From the NCBI RefSeq assembly GCF_001761385.1, contig NZ_CP017476.1, positions 919,501 to 983,500 on the forward strand: 64,000 nucleotides of DNA. The letters are read 5' to 3'. Made by a program: the position numbers and the translations under genes. Origin of the DNA: Hydrogenophaga crassostreae. GTDB lineage: Bacteria; Pseudomonadota; Gammaproteobacteria; Burkholderiales; Burkholderiaceae_C. Below the pieces are notes generated by a model. It ran no database searches. It was given only the letters and a program-made list of their open reading frames with translations, and was not told where the DNA came from. Below, piece by piece: positions 1 through 8,483 of the stretch; position 1 is the stretch's first letter; each line of letters opens with the position of its first letter.

Positions 1-2
1 CT

Positions 3-116
3 CCTGACGGGCGTGTTGATCAGGCGGCCACAGAGCCCGCCGTGGCCTACACCGAGCAAGGTGCCAGCGAATGGAATGCGCTGGAGTTGGGGCGGCTGGT
101 CAACAAGCGAGCCTGA
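3..116 (+). CDS. 3' end of an unidentified protein (partial, cut by window start)
   Basis: An open frame runs from the window edge to a TGA at 114-116 and encodes about 37 residues ending in LELGRLVNKRA. Amino-acid use is plausible for a real C-terminus, and the frame ends just before a strong hairpin with flanking A and T runs, as expected for a gene end. I do not recognise the family. The position next to chemotaxis genes would fit a chemoreceptor tail, but nothing in these residues proves it. Confidence 0.4.
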   Translation, partial: PDGRVDQAATEPAVAYTEQGASEWNALELGRLVNKRA

Positions 117-136
117 GGGATTTCGGGCAAGACGGA

Positions 137-182
137 TGAAAAAATGGGGGTGGTTGCCTTGTCGCAACCGCCCCCATTTTTG
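137..182. terminator. Bidirectional rho-independent terminator
   Basis: A stem of about 12 bp (GGGGGTGGTTGC paired with GCAACCGCCCCC, one G-T wobble) is flanked by an A-run on the left and a T-run on the right. It can therefore terminate both the plus-strand gene ending at 116 and the minus-strand kinase gene ending at 194. Confidence 0.8.
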
Positions 183-193
183 CGTGGTGTTGC

Positions 194-2479
194 TTATTCG
201 GCGGCCGTCAGGCTGAAACGGGAGATGGCCTTTCTTGTGAGTGCCGCTTCGCGCAAGACTTGCTGACCCAGTTCGCCATCGATAGGGTCCTCGGTTTGCA
301 TGGCGAGGTACTCGATCTGTGTGGAAGTGGCCACCATGGAACGAAACCCCATCAACATGGCCGTGCCCTTGAGTTTGTGGGCGTTGTAGCCAATCGCGGC
401 GCGGTCGCCGTCAATGATGCACTGCGCCAGTACATGCGCGGTTCCATCGGGGCCATCGAACACGGTCTTGAGCAATTCGTCAAGAGAATCCGGCGGCATC
501 AGTTGCAGGATTTCTTCATATGACTCGCTGTCGATCAGGGCGTTGATGGGCTGCTCGGCATCGGGCAAGTGCACCGGCGCCTCGTATGAGGAAAAAGGAA
601 GGACGCTGGCAAGCGGCGCGGTGGCTTCGGGGACTTCGTCACCCCGGGCGCCGAAATCGGGCAGGGAACACCGGGCAATCGCGCTTTGCAATTCCTTGAC
701 TTGCAAGGGTTTGCTGACAAACTCGTTGACACCCACTTCGCGTGCGCGCTTGCGGGTGTCATTGACCACATCGGCCGTCACCAGGATGATGCTGATATGA
801 GACCGGGGCCCCTCAAGTGCGCGGATGGCCTGGGTCGTGGCCAACCCGTCCAGCACGGGCATGTGGTAGTCCAGCAGCACCAGATCAAACGCCTGTTGAT
901 CGAGCAGTTTCAGCGCTTCCTGCCCGTTCTCGCAGAAAGTGGCTTCATGGCCCATCTTCTGCAGCAGGATATTCATGTACTTGAGGTTGATGGGGTGGTC
1001 TTCCGCCACCAGAATGCGCAACCTGGGCGAAGACCCCAGGTCGGCCCCGATGGTGGCGTGTGTGGGCGGCGGAGTGGTCGCTGTCAGCTTCAGCGTCGCA
1101 GTGAACACCGAACCAGAGCCCAGGCTGCTTTGCACGGCGATGTCGCCTCCCATCATTCGGGCCAGGTTGCGCGAAATTTCAAGGCCCAGACCGGTGCCCC
1201 CCATGCGCCTGCGCGGGGTGTCGTCGGCCTGATAGAAGCGGGTAAACAATTGCTTCTGGGCTTCCGCGGTCATGCCAACGCCAGTATCGCGCACCGTGAA
1301 CAGGATCCCTGACTGCCCCTTTGGATCGAGCGCAAGGTGGGCAACCACGCTGCCCGTTTCGGTGAACTTGATGGCGTTGCTGATCAGGTTGAACATGATC
1401 TGGCGCAAGCGCGTGGTGTCGGCATTGACCCACTCTGGCAGATCGGCTGCAGCAGTCATGGTCAAAGTGAGGCCCTTGTCGCGGGCCGCCACCTGCATCA
1501 AGCCGTCGACCTCCTGGACCACGCCGGGAAGGTGCATCGGGGCGGGGGACAGCCTCAGGGTGCCGGATTCCATGGTCGATACATCCAGAATGTCGTTGAG
1601 CACACCCAGCAGGTGGGTGGCCGAATCACGCGCTGTTTGCAGGTAGTCGCGTTGTTGTGTGTCCAGAGAAGCGTCGTTGAGCAAGTTGAGCATGCCCAGC
1701 AAGCCTTGAAACGGTGTGCGCACTTCGTGGCTCATGTTCGCAAGAAAGACGCTTTTGCCATGGTTGGCCGCTTCGGCCTGGTCGCGCGCGTTTTCAAGCG
1801 CCTGGCTCAACCCGTGCAGTTCCGCATATTGAAGCTGTTGACGGCGGATGTGGCGCACGAGCAGGCCCACAAACAGCAGCATGATCAGGATCTGAACCGT
1901 TGCCAGGACCACCACCAGCCAGCCCTGCTGGCGCAGCTGGCGGTTGCGCTCGTCCACAAACCGGGCAACGGCCCGGTTGGCCTGGCGGGTGAGTTCACTC
2001 AATGGCAGGTCCATTGCGCTCAGGCGCTTGATCACCTGGTCGCGCAGCGCGGCGTTGTCGATGAGTTGTTGGGGTCGCGAAAAAACCGGATCGGCGTAGG
2101 CCACGAAGCTGTTCACCAGCCCGATGGCGTTGCTGTACTCGGGGGAAGATGACAGCAGGTCGCGGCGCGGAATGTTGGTCAGGAGATCGATGCGGCTGAG
2201 AAACACGTCATAGCGCTCGGCAAGGTGCCAGGGATCGATGGGCCGGGACGAGGCCTGCACATCTTGCAGGCTCTGCTTGAGGCGATCGCTTTCGCGCTCG
2301 AGCTGGTAGGCCTGCCACATCAGGGAATCGACCTGGTTGACCGCCAGATCGTCGAGCATGTGGTACTGACGCCACTGGATCCAGAGCAGTGGCGTCAACG
2401 TGACCAACAGCAACGCCACGAGCGCAGCGGCCCATTGCCGACCTTGCCACCTGGCGAGACTCGGCGGATCGAACTTCAT
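194..2479 (-). CDS. Membrane hybrid sensor histidine kinase with receiver and HPt domains
   Basis: The 761-residue protein has two transmembrane helices (about 17-37 and 187-208) bracketing a periplasmic domain of about 150 residues. A HisKA domain follows with phospho-acceptor H251 in the MSHEVRTP motif, then an ATPase domain with NLISNAIKF, DTGVGM and GGTGLGLEI boxes. Next come a receiver with LVLLDYHMP at its aspartate and a C-terminal HPt domain with AHKLKG. This is an all-in-one phosphorelay; its output partner is not identifiable. The ATG overlaps the stop of the upstream periplasmic gene by 4 bp, so the two should be translationally coupled and the small protein may be part of the sensor. 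It lies downstream of cheB on the same strand. Confidence 0.9.
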   Translation of the reverse strand: MKFDPPSLARWQGRQWAAALVALLLVTLTPLLWIQWRQYHMLDDLAVNQVDSLMWQAYQLERESDRLKQSLQDVQASSRPIDPWHLAERYDVFLSRIDLLTNIPRRDLLSSSPEYSNAIGLVNSFVAYADPVFSRPQQLIDNAALRDQVIKRLSAMDLPLSELTRQANRAVARFVDERNRQLRQQGWLVVVLATVQILIMLLFVGLLVRHIRRQQLQYAELHGLSQALENARDQAEAANHGKSVFLANMSHEVRTPFQGLLGMLNLLNDASLDTQQRDYLQTARDSATHLLGVLNDILDVSTMESGTLRLSPAPMHLPGVVQEVDGLMQVAARDKGLTLTMTAAADLPEWVNADTTRLRQIMFNLISNAIKFTETGSVVAHLALDPKGQSGILFTVRDTGVGMTAEAQKQLFTRFYQADDTPRRRMGGTGLGLEISRNLARMMGGDIAVQSSLGSGSVFTATLKLTATTPPPTHATIGADLGSSPRLRILVAEDHPINLKYMNILLQKMGHEATFCENGQEALKLLDQQAFDLVLLDYHMPVLDGLATTQAIRALEGPRSHISIILVTADVVNDTRKRAREVGVNEFVSKPLQVKELQSAIARCSLPDFGARGDEVPEATAPLASVLPFSSYEAPVHLPDAEQPINALIDSESYEEILQLMPPDSLDELLKTVFDGPDGTAHVLAQCIIDGDRAAIGYNAHKLKGTAMLMGFRSMVATSTQIEYLAMQTEDPIDGELGQQVLREAALTRKAISRFSLTAAE

Positions 2480-2985
2480 TTGATTTCCATCGCCTTGAGT
2501 TGCCAGATCGAGCGCTCGTAATAGGTCGAGGTACGGAGCTCGGCGTGGCTGTCAAAAGGGTAAATCACAAACAGCGGCCCCTTTTCACGCACGGAGATGG
2601 CCTTGTCGTTGATGAGGCGGGCCATGATGATGGGGTACTTGGCGGTGTCTGTGATCGGAATGCTGATGTTGTAGTCGTTGATGGCAAAGGCATGGACGGT
2701 AGTGCCTCTGGCCTTCACCGCGGCGAGCACGTCGGCAAGCAACGGACCCGTGAATTTCATGGGTTTGTCAAACCAGGGTGTTGAGGTGGTCAGGCTGTGT
2801 TGCGGCAAGGCTTCGAGCATTTTCATGTCAAAGCGAGCCGTGTCGCTGGTGTTTTTCGCCGAGATCTTTCCCGATATGGTCAGTATGGGGCGCTCTTTGG
2901 GTGCGTCCAGTGCCAGGGCGGACATCGGCAGCAGCGGTCCGATCAGTAGGACGCCAGCGATGGAAAGCCTGTGGCGGTATTGCAT
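2476..2985 (-). CDS. Periplasmic protein resembling the molybdopterin-binding oxidoreductase fold
   Basis: The 169-residue protein starts with a cleavable-looking signal peptide (hydrophobic core, then ALAL just before DAPKERP). The start at 2985 is chosen because AAGGA lies about 8 nt upstream and the signal peptide follows at once; the open frame extends further upstream without these marks. The mature part resembles small SUOX-type (oxidoreductase molybdopterin-binding) domain proteins of bacterial sensor operons: a beta-rich ILTISGKI opening, then FTGPLLADVL, and a late YPFDSHAEL stretch. I see no obvious cofactor cysteine. It overlaps the kinase gene by 4 bp, which suggests a ligand- or redox-sensing accessory. 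The family call is moderate and the function is inference. Confidence 0.65.
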   Translation of the reverse strand: MQYRHRLSIAGVLLIGPLLPMSALALDAPKERPILTISGKISAKNTSDTARFDMKMLEALPQHSLTTSTPWFDKPMKFTGPLLADVLAAVKARGTTVHAFAINDYNISIPITDTAKYPIIMARLINDKAISVREKGPLFVIYPFDSHAELRTSTYYERSIWQLKAMEIK

Positions 2986-3062
2986 GCTGGTCCTTAAGCG
3001 GTGGTGATGGAAAAAGAAGTTGGCGAAAAAATTACCAGCTGCTTCAGAGCACCGGATAGTGG

Positions 3063-4163
3063 TCAGATTCGATGGCGCACGCCCCACGGGTTTTTGGTCA
3101 ATCGGTTGAGCACCGCTGGCGCGATCTGGTTGAGAGGCAGTATTTCGTGGGCTGCGCCAGCCTGGATGGCCATTTTGGGCATGCCGAACACCACGCAACT
3201 GGCTTCGTCTTGAACGTAGTTGTAGCTTCCTGCATCCTTCATTTCACGCATGGCCTGGGCACCATCTGCCCCCATACCGGTGAGCATGATACCCAATGCG
3301 TTGGGTCCAAGAACCCGGGCCGCCGAGTGGAACAACACTTCGACCGAGGGCCGGTGGCGGTTGACGGGCTCAGATTCTTCGACCACTGCGACGTAGTTGG
3401 AGCCGCTGCGGTCGATACGAAAATGCAATCCTCCGGGTGCCACGTAGGCATGCCCAGGCAGGAGGCGCTGACCGTTTTGAGCCTCAGACACACTGATGCG
3501 GCACAGCGAGTCGAGGCGGGCTGCAAAGCTCGCGGTGAAGCCGGCAGGCATGTGCTGCGTGATGACGATAGCCGGTGCATCGGCTGGCATCTTGACCAGC
3601 ACTTCGCGAATGGCTTCCGTGCCTCCGGTCGAAGCCCCGATACAGATCACCTTCTCCGTGGACAGCCTTGGCAAAGGGATCAGTGCGGGTGACGGAACAA
3701 TGGTGTGGCTGAAATCGGGTGTGCCGGTTGCTCCCGGCGCGGCCACCAGGCGCCGGACCTGGGCGCAGGCCGCGACCCGAATCTTGTCGACGATACCGCT
3801 GGCGAGTTCGTTGAGCCCGCTGGTCACGCCAATGCGGGGCTTGGCCACGTAGTCGACCGCGCCCAGTTCGAGCGCCCTGAAGGTGACATCGGCCCCTTGT
3901 TCGGTCAGGGTGGACACCATGATCACCGGCATGGGGCGCAACCGCATCAGGCGCGAAAGAAACTCCAGCCCATCCATGCGAGGCATTTCGACGTCGAGTG
4001 TGAGCACATCGGGGTTGAGCTCGCGAATCATCTCCCGCGCAATCAGGGGGTCACTGGCTGCACCGATGCAAACCATGTCGGATTGGCCGTTGATGATCTG
4101 GGTCAGCAGGCTGCGAACCAGTGCCGAATCGTCTACCACCAGCACAGATATTCTTTTTGTCAT
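3063..4163 (-). CDS. cheB: Chemotaxis protein-glutamate methylesterase/deamidase CheB
   Basis: The 366-residue protein has a CheY-like receiver (acidic DD at 11-12, phosphorylated D57 in TLDVEMPRMDG) joined to a methylesterase domain. The catalytic serine is S178 in CIGASTGGTEA, the histidine is H204 in TQHMP, and a late aspartate sits in MLTGMGADG. It removes methyl groups from, and deamidates, chemoreceptors after phosphorylation by CheA, giving adaptation. It is the last gene of the cheA operon, separated from cheD by a 113-bp gap in which I see no promoter or terminator. Length and motifs are typical. Confidence 0.97.
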   Translation of the reverse strand: MTKRISVLVVDDSALVRSLLTQIINGQSDMVCIGAASDPLIAREMIRELNPDVLTLDVEMPRMDGLEFLSRLMRLRPMPVIMVSTLTEQGADVTFRALELGAVDYVAKPRIGVTSGLNELASGIVDKIRVAACAQVRRLVAAPGATGTPDFSHTIVPSPALIPLPRLSTEKVICIGASTGGTEAIREVLVKMPADAPAIVITQHMPAGFTASFAARLDSLCRISVSEAQNGQRLLPGHAYVAPGGLHFRIDRSGSNYVAVVEESEPVNRHRPSVEVLFHSAARVLGPNALGIMLTGMGADGAQAMREMKDAGSYNYVQDEASCVVFGMPKMAIQAGAAHEILPLNQIAPAVLNRLTKNPWGVRHRI

Positions 4164-4276
4164 TCTCTGTCCCTAAACATTCACGCCGAGGCTCGAATGT
4201 GTTTTTCACCGCGAAGCGAATGCGTCGATCCCCAGCGCAGCCCTGTCATCGGGCGGCAATGACCGGCTGTGTTGCT

Positions 4277-4969
4277 TCAAAAAAGATCTACCGAGCCTCC
4301 TGCTGTGGTCTTGACCAATGTCGCTGCATTGCCCTTGCGTTCCTGGCTTTCCAGGGTTTCAGGGTGGGAGTGCGCCAGTCGCTTGACCATGGCTTTGCCA
4401 GTGGATGGGAAATAGCACACCTTGCGCGGGTAGATGTCCAGCACGTCCTTGGAGACCACGGCGATGCGCTCGGTCTGCAAGTAGTCGATCACGAATTCGG
4501 TGTTGCGTTCGCCCACATTCATGGTGGTGAAGCTGTGCATGACCTGACCGCCACCAAATACCTTGGCCTGCATCCATTCGCGCCGGGAACCGAGCTTGAT
4601 CATCTCGTTGATCAGCAACTCCATCGCGTACGAGCCGTAGCGACCCGAGGTATCTCCGTTGCCGTCGGGCAACATGAAATGGTTCATACCACCGACCCGG
4701 ACCTTGGGGTCCCAGATGCATGCGGCGATGCATGAGCCCAGCACCGTCATGACCATCATGTCGTCCTGGGTCACGTAGTACTCGCCCGGGAGCACCTTGA
4801 CCGAGTCTTGCTTGAAATGGTGGTCGCGGTAGAAAAATGAGGCTTCGCCAGGTTTGGGGCCCATGCTCCTGAGCTGTTCGATGCGTGAACGTTCACTGCC
4901 GGCAGGCATTACCGGCCTGGCAACCAGGTCCCTTCGAACACCGGAACTCCCGGGGTTAGACGCGCTCAT
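4277..4969 (-). CDS. cheD: Chemoreceptor glutamine deamidase CheD
   Basis: The 230-residue protein carries the CheD signatures: the TVLGSCIAACIWDP segment with the catalytic cysteine and GGMNHFMLP with the catalytic histidine. It deamidates receptor glutamines. The ATG at 4969 is chosen because a GGAAGA ribosome site lies just upstream and it overlaps the cheR stop by 14 bp. An in-frame extension to 5008 is possible but would run deeper into cheR. The protein ends in GGSVDLF, nearly the same tail as the CheZ-like protein at 8481-8951, which may be a shared docking peptide. Confidence 0.95.
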   Translation of the reverse strand: MSASNPGSSGVRRDLVARPVMPAGSERSRIEQLRSMGPKPGEASFFYRDHHFKQDSVKVLPGEYYVTQDDMMVMTVLGSCIAACIWDPKVRVGGMNHFMLPDGNGDTSGRYGSYAMELLINEMIKLGSRREWMQAKVFGGGQVMHSFTTMNVGERNTEFVIDYLQTERIAVVSKDVLDIYPRKVCYFPSTGKAMVKRLAHSHPETLESQERKGNAATLVKTTAGGSVDLF

Positions 4970-5840
4970 AGACCGTCTTCCCGCGCAACGCGAACAGGTT
5001 GCGCGCATCGCTGAAGTTCTCGGCGTGGCCGACGAACAGCCTGCCGCCCGGCTTCATCACGTGGTGGATGCGTTCAAGCACCTGCCGTTGTGTGGCGGAA
5101 TCAAAGTAGATCATCACGTTGCGGCAAAACACCACATCGAAGGGTTCGCGGAAGGGCAAATCCTGAATGAGGTTCACGGCTTGAAAGGCCATGTTTTTCT
5201 GCAGTTCGGGTTTTGCCCGCATGAGACCGGCGTTGCCGCCCTTGCCGCGCAAGAAGTAGCGCTGCATCTGTTCGGGACTCAGCCCTTTGACACCTTCGGC
5301 CTTGTAGACGCCGCGCGCAGCGGTCTCCAGCACCTTGGTGTCGATGTCGCTGTTGGCGATGTGGAATGAGCCCCTGGGTCCGAGCGCCTCCAGCGCGGTC
5401 ATGGCGATGGAGTAGGGCTCTTCACCAGTGGAGGCTGCGGAACACCAGATGCGCCAGTTCTTGTTGCGATCAGCGCGAAGCATCTCGTCAAGAATCGTGA
5501 AATGGTGTTGCTCGCGAAAGAAGGCGGTGAGGTTGGTGGTCAGGGCGTTGATGAATTCCTGCCACTCGGCGCCGTCGTGATGCTCAAGCCAGTCGAGATA
5601 GTCCTTGAAACTGCCGTGGCCGGTCTCTCTCAGCCGGCGTGAAACGCGGCTGTAGACCATCGCGTGTTTGCCGTCGTGCAGGCTGATGCCGGCTTTCTTG
5701 TAGATCAAGGACTTGATCCGGCCGAAGTCTGCGTCAGACCAAAGGAATTCACGGCCTTGGGCCAATGGCCCGCCGGCGTTTGAGTTGGGGTCGAAGACCA
5801 TGGGTGGCCTGAGGCCTGCGTTTGGAACTGGATTCAACAT
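4956..5840 (-). CDS. cheR: Chemotaxis protein-glutamate O-methyltransferase CheR
   Basis: The protein has an N-terminal helical CheR domain followed by a SAM-binding domain with EEPYSIAM, the FHIANSDID nucleotide-binding stretch and VFCRNVMIYFD. It methylates receptor glutamates and opposes CheB. The ATG at 5840 gives 294 residues. A TTG at 5885 directly abutting the cheA stop would add 15 residues; I prefer the ATG, although its ribosome site is weak. It follows cheA directly, with no cheW or receptor gene between them. Confidence 0.95.
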   Translation of the reverse strand: MLNPVPNAGLRPPMVFDPNSNAGGPLAQGREFLWSDADFGRIKSLIYKKAGISLHDGKHAMVYSRVSRRLRETGHGSFKDYLDWLEHHDGAEWQEFINALTTNLTAFFREQHHFTILDEMLRADRNKNWRIWCSAASTGEEPYSIAMTALEALGPRGSFHIANSDIDTKVLETAARGVYKAEGVKGLSPEQMQRYFLRGKGGNAGLMRAKPELQKNMAFQAVNLIQDLPFREPFDVVFCRNVMIYFDSATQRQVLERIHHVMKPGGRLFVGHAENFSDARNLFALRGKTVYERV

Positions 5841-5885
5841 GGAGGTCTCGCCGTTGGTAGGGCAGGGTGACTGCGCGCCCTTCAA

Positions 5886-8033
5886 TCAGTGGCGCGAGCG
5901 GCGAACGAGGCCCGATGTGTCGAGAATGAGGGCGACCTTGCCGTCGCCCAGGATGGTGGCGCCCGACACGTTGGGTACTTTGCGGTAATTGGATTCCAGG
6001 TTTTTGATCACCACCTGTTGCTGACCGAGCAGCTCGTCGACCATGAGCGCCACGCGGGCCCCATCGGACTCCACCACGACCATGATCGGGCTGATGGCAT
6101 TGCTCTCAAAGCGCGGCACGTTGAAGACCCGCTCCAACTCGATCACCGGCATGTACTCGTCGCGCACCTTCACCAGCTGGGCGCCTTGTGCAACGGTGTT
6201 GATGTCTGAGGGTTTGATCTGGAACGACTCGATCACCGAGGCCAGCGGCAAGATGTAGACCTCGTCGCTGACGCGCACACTCATGCCGTCCATGATGGCC
6301 AGCGTCAGCGGCAGGCGAACCTTGACGCTCATGCCGTAGCCTTCGGATGAATCGATTTCGACCGTGCCGCCGAGGGAGGCGATGTTTTTCTTCACCACGT
6401 CCATGCCCACGCCGCGGCCCGACACATCGGTCACCACCTCGGCGGTGGAGAAACCGGGCGCCATGATCAGGTTCCAGACATCGTTGTCGCTCATTGAATC
6501 GGGCGCATCGATGCCCTTTTCCCGGGCCTTTTCCATCAGTTTGTTCCGCGACAGGCCTTTGCCGTCGTCGCGCACCTCGATCAGGATCGATCCGCCCTGG
6601 TGGCTGGCAGAAAGGGTGATGGTGCCCAGTTCCGGTTTGCCCTTTGCGCGACGCTCTTCGGGCAGCTCCAGGCCGTGATCACAGCTGTTGCGAATCAAGT
6701 GGGTCAGAGGGTCGGTGATTTTTTCCACCAGGCCTTTGTCAAGCTCTGTGGCTTCGCCATGGGTGACGAGCTCCACTTTTTTGCCCAGTTTGCTGGCCAG
6801 GTCGCGCAGCATGCGCGGAAACCGGTTGAACACCACCGACATGGGGATCATCCGGATCGACATCACGGCTTCCTGCAGGTCGCGCGTGTTGCGGTCGAGA
6901 TCGGCCAGACCTGCGAGCAAGGGCTGGCTCACCGACACATCGAGTTCGCTGCTTTTTTGCGCCAGCATGGCCTGCGTGATCACGAGCTCGCCGACCAGGT
7001 TGATCAGCTGGTCGACCTTGCTGACCGAGACCCGCAAGGTGTTTGATTCCATCGCCGCGGGAGCGCCTGACTTCGATTCGGCCTTTGACGCCGTTGCGGG
7101 CGCACGCGAAGGCCCTGCTGCGGCGGGAAGAGGCGCAGGCGTGGACTCGGCAGGGGTGACGGTGGCGTTGCCGGCGGGTGAGCCGGGTGCGTCATCAAAA
7201 AAACCGAAAGCGGACCCTTCACCGCCGGTTGCCAGGGCAGGATCGGGGGTTTCGTCGACTGCTGTTATATGGATCTGGTCTGCACTCACGTGGAAGGTGA
7301 ACAGATCGATCAGGTCGGCATCGCTGGAGCTGGTGAAGACGCGAAAGGCGCGCCGATCGGCCTGGTCGCAGGTGGCGGGCTCGATGCGACCCAGGCCTGT
7401 GATGTCGCGGAACAGGTCGGCGATACCGTCAGCCTGGTCCAGGTTGTCGAGGGGGCCGATCTGGACGTCAAGCAGGCGCTCGCCCGGCGCGGCTGGTGCA
7501 GCAGCGGGTACAGCCACCGGTGCGACAGCAGCCTGCACGGGTGCAGTGGCTTGTGGGGGTGTGCCTGTGGCAACCGGGGCCATGGGCGCAGCAACAGCCG
7601 CCGCGGGCGGTGAATTCTGTGCCAGCTCGCTGATGCGACTGACCAGCGAAGCGGTTGCCGGGGTGTCGACAGACCGGCCCTGGTGGCGCGCGAGCAACAG
7701 CCTCAGCGCATCAGACGATTCCAGCAACACATCGACCATGGGGGCCGTGGGCTGAAGTTCGTGGCGGCGCAGCTTGTCGAGCAGCGACTCCATCTGGTGG
7801 GTCAGCTCGGCCACATCGGCAAAACCAAAGGTGGCGGAACCACCTTTGATCGAGTGCGCACAACGGAAAATGGCGTTGAGTTCCTCGTCGTCTGCGGTCT
7901 CCAGATCCAGCTGGAGCAGCATCTGCTCCATCTGGTCGAGGTTTTCTCCGGCTTCTTCAAAAAAGATGTCGTAGAACTGCGTCAGGTCGAAATTGCCGCC
8001 TGCGTTCTGTTCTTCGTGCATTGTTTCACCCAT
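5886..8033 (-). CDS. cheA: Chemotaxis histidine kinase CheA
   Basis: This is a roughly 715-residue CheA. P1 has phospho-acceptor H60 in CAHSIKGGSATFGF. A proline- and alanine-rich linker surrounds a divergent P2. Then come a P3 dimerisation helix, a P4 ATPase with LIRNSCDHGLE, EVRDDGKGL and GRGVGMDVV boxes, and a C-terminal CheW-like P5. It autophosphorylates on receptor signals and passes phosphate to CheY and CheB. The ATG at 8033 has AGGA about 8 nt upstream; ATG 8021 is an alternative. It sits behind cheY-like and is driven by the sigma-28 promoter at 8457-8483. Confidence 0.96.
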   Translation of the reverse strand: MGETMHEEQNAGGNFDLTQFYDIFFEEAGENLDQMEQMLLQLDLETADDEELNAIFRCAHSIKGGSATFGFADVAELTHQMESLLDKLRRHELQPTAPMVDVLLESSDALRLLLARHQGRSVDTPATASLVSRISELAQNSPPAAAVAAPMAPVATGTPPQATAPVQAAVAPVAVPAAAPAAPGERLLDVQIGPLDNLDQADGIADLFRDITGLGRIEPATCDQADRRAFRVFTSSSDADLIDLFTFHVSADQIHITAVDETPDPALATGGEGSAFGFFDDAPGSPAGNATVTPAESTPAPLPAAAGPSRAPATASKAESKSGAPAAMESNTLRVSVSKVDQLINLVGELVITQAMLAQKSSELDVSVSQPLLAGLADLDRNTRDLQEAVMSIRMIPMSVVFNRFPRMLRDLASKLGKKVELVTHGEATELDKGLVEKITDPLTHLIRNSCDHGLELPEERRAKGKPELGTITLSASHQGGSILIEVRDDGKGLSRNKLMEKAREKGIDAPDSMSDNDVWNLIMAPGFSTAEVVTDVSGRGVGMDVVKKNIASLGGTVEIDSSEGYGMSVKVRLPLTLAIMDGMSVRVSDEVYILPLASVIESFQIKPSDINTVAQGAQLVKVRDEYMPVIELERVFNVPRFESNAISPIMVVVESDGARVALMVDELLGQQQVVIKNLESNYRKVPNVSGATILGDGKVALILDTSGLVRRSRH

Positions 8034-8070
8034 GTGTGGTTCCTGTTTCTGCAAAGGGTCAAGAAGCCGC

Positions 8071-8433
8071 TCAGCGGATGACTTTTTGAATGACTTCGAT
8101 CAGACGACCCGGATCGAAGGGTTTGACCAGCCAGCCAGTTGCGCCTGCGGCCTTGCCGGCCTGTTTCATCTGATCGCTGGACTCGGTGGTCAGGATCAGG
8201 ATCGGCGTGCCCTTGAATTTGGGGTGCTCCCGCAGTTTCCTGGTGAGCCCCAGGCCGTCCAGGCGCGGCATGTTCTGGTCGGTGAGAACCAGGTCGATGG
8301 CGTGGGTCTGGGCCTTTTCGAAGGCGTCCTGACCATCGACCGCCTCGACCACGTGAAAGCCTGCACCAGCCAGGGTGAAGGCCACCATTTTCCGCATGGA
8401 AGCCGAGTCGTCTACGGCAAGAATCGATTGCAT
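8071..8433 (-). CDS. CheY-like single-domain response regulator of the cheA operon
   Basis: The 120-residue receiver has AVDDSASMRK at the acidic pocket, the phospho-acceptor in DLVLTDQNMPRLDG, the conserved threonine in LILTTESS and the lysine in VKPFDP. It is clearly distinct from the second CheY at 31615, whose pocket reads VDDFSTMRR, so the two probably have different targets or kinetics. It is the first gene after a consensus sigma-28 promoter and has a good GGAGT ribosome site. Annotations of such genes vary between CheY and generic response regulator. Confidence 0.9.
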   Translation of the reverse strand: MQSILAVDDSASMRKMVAFTLAGAGFHVVEAVDGQDAFEKAQTHAIDLVLTDQNMPRLDGLGLTRKLREHPKFKGTPILILTTESSDQMKQAGKAAGATGWLVKPFDPGRLIEVIQKVIR

Positions 8434-8456
8434 GAATTACTCCGAAGGTCCAAGCC

Positions 8457-8483
8457 TTATCGGCCAAATGAGGTGCGTCTTTA
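8457..8483 (-). promoter_or_regulatory. Sigma-28 (FliA) promoter of the cheY-like-cheA-cheR-cheD-cheB operon
   Basis: Read on the minus strand the site is TAAA, exactly 15 nt, then GCCGATAA, which matches the enterobacterial FliA consensus at all 12 defined positions. The -35 covers 8480-8483 and the -10 covers 8457-8464. Transcription would begin near 8450, about 17 nt before the cheY-like ATG. The site overlaps the stop codon of the preceding CheZ-like gene. Confidence 0.85.

Noticed and set aside
686..1312. Long open frame antisense to the hybrid kinase
   Set aside because: Shadow frame caused by high GC3; residue composition is His/Gln/Arg-rich and has no domain. The same holds for other antisense frames over cheB, flhA, flgK and flgF.
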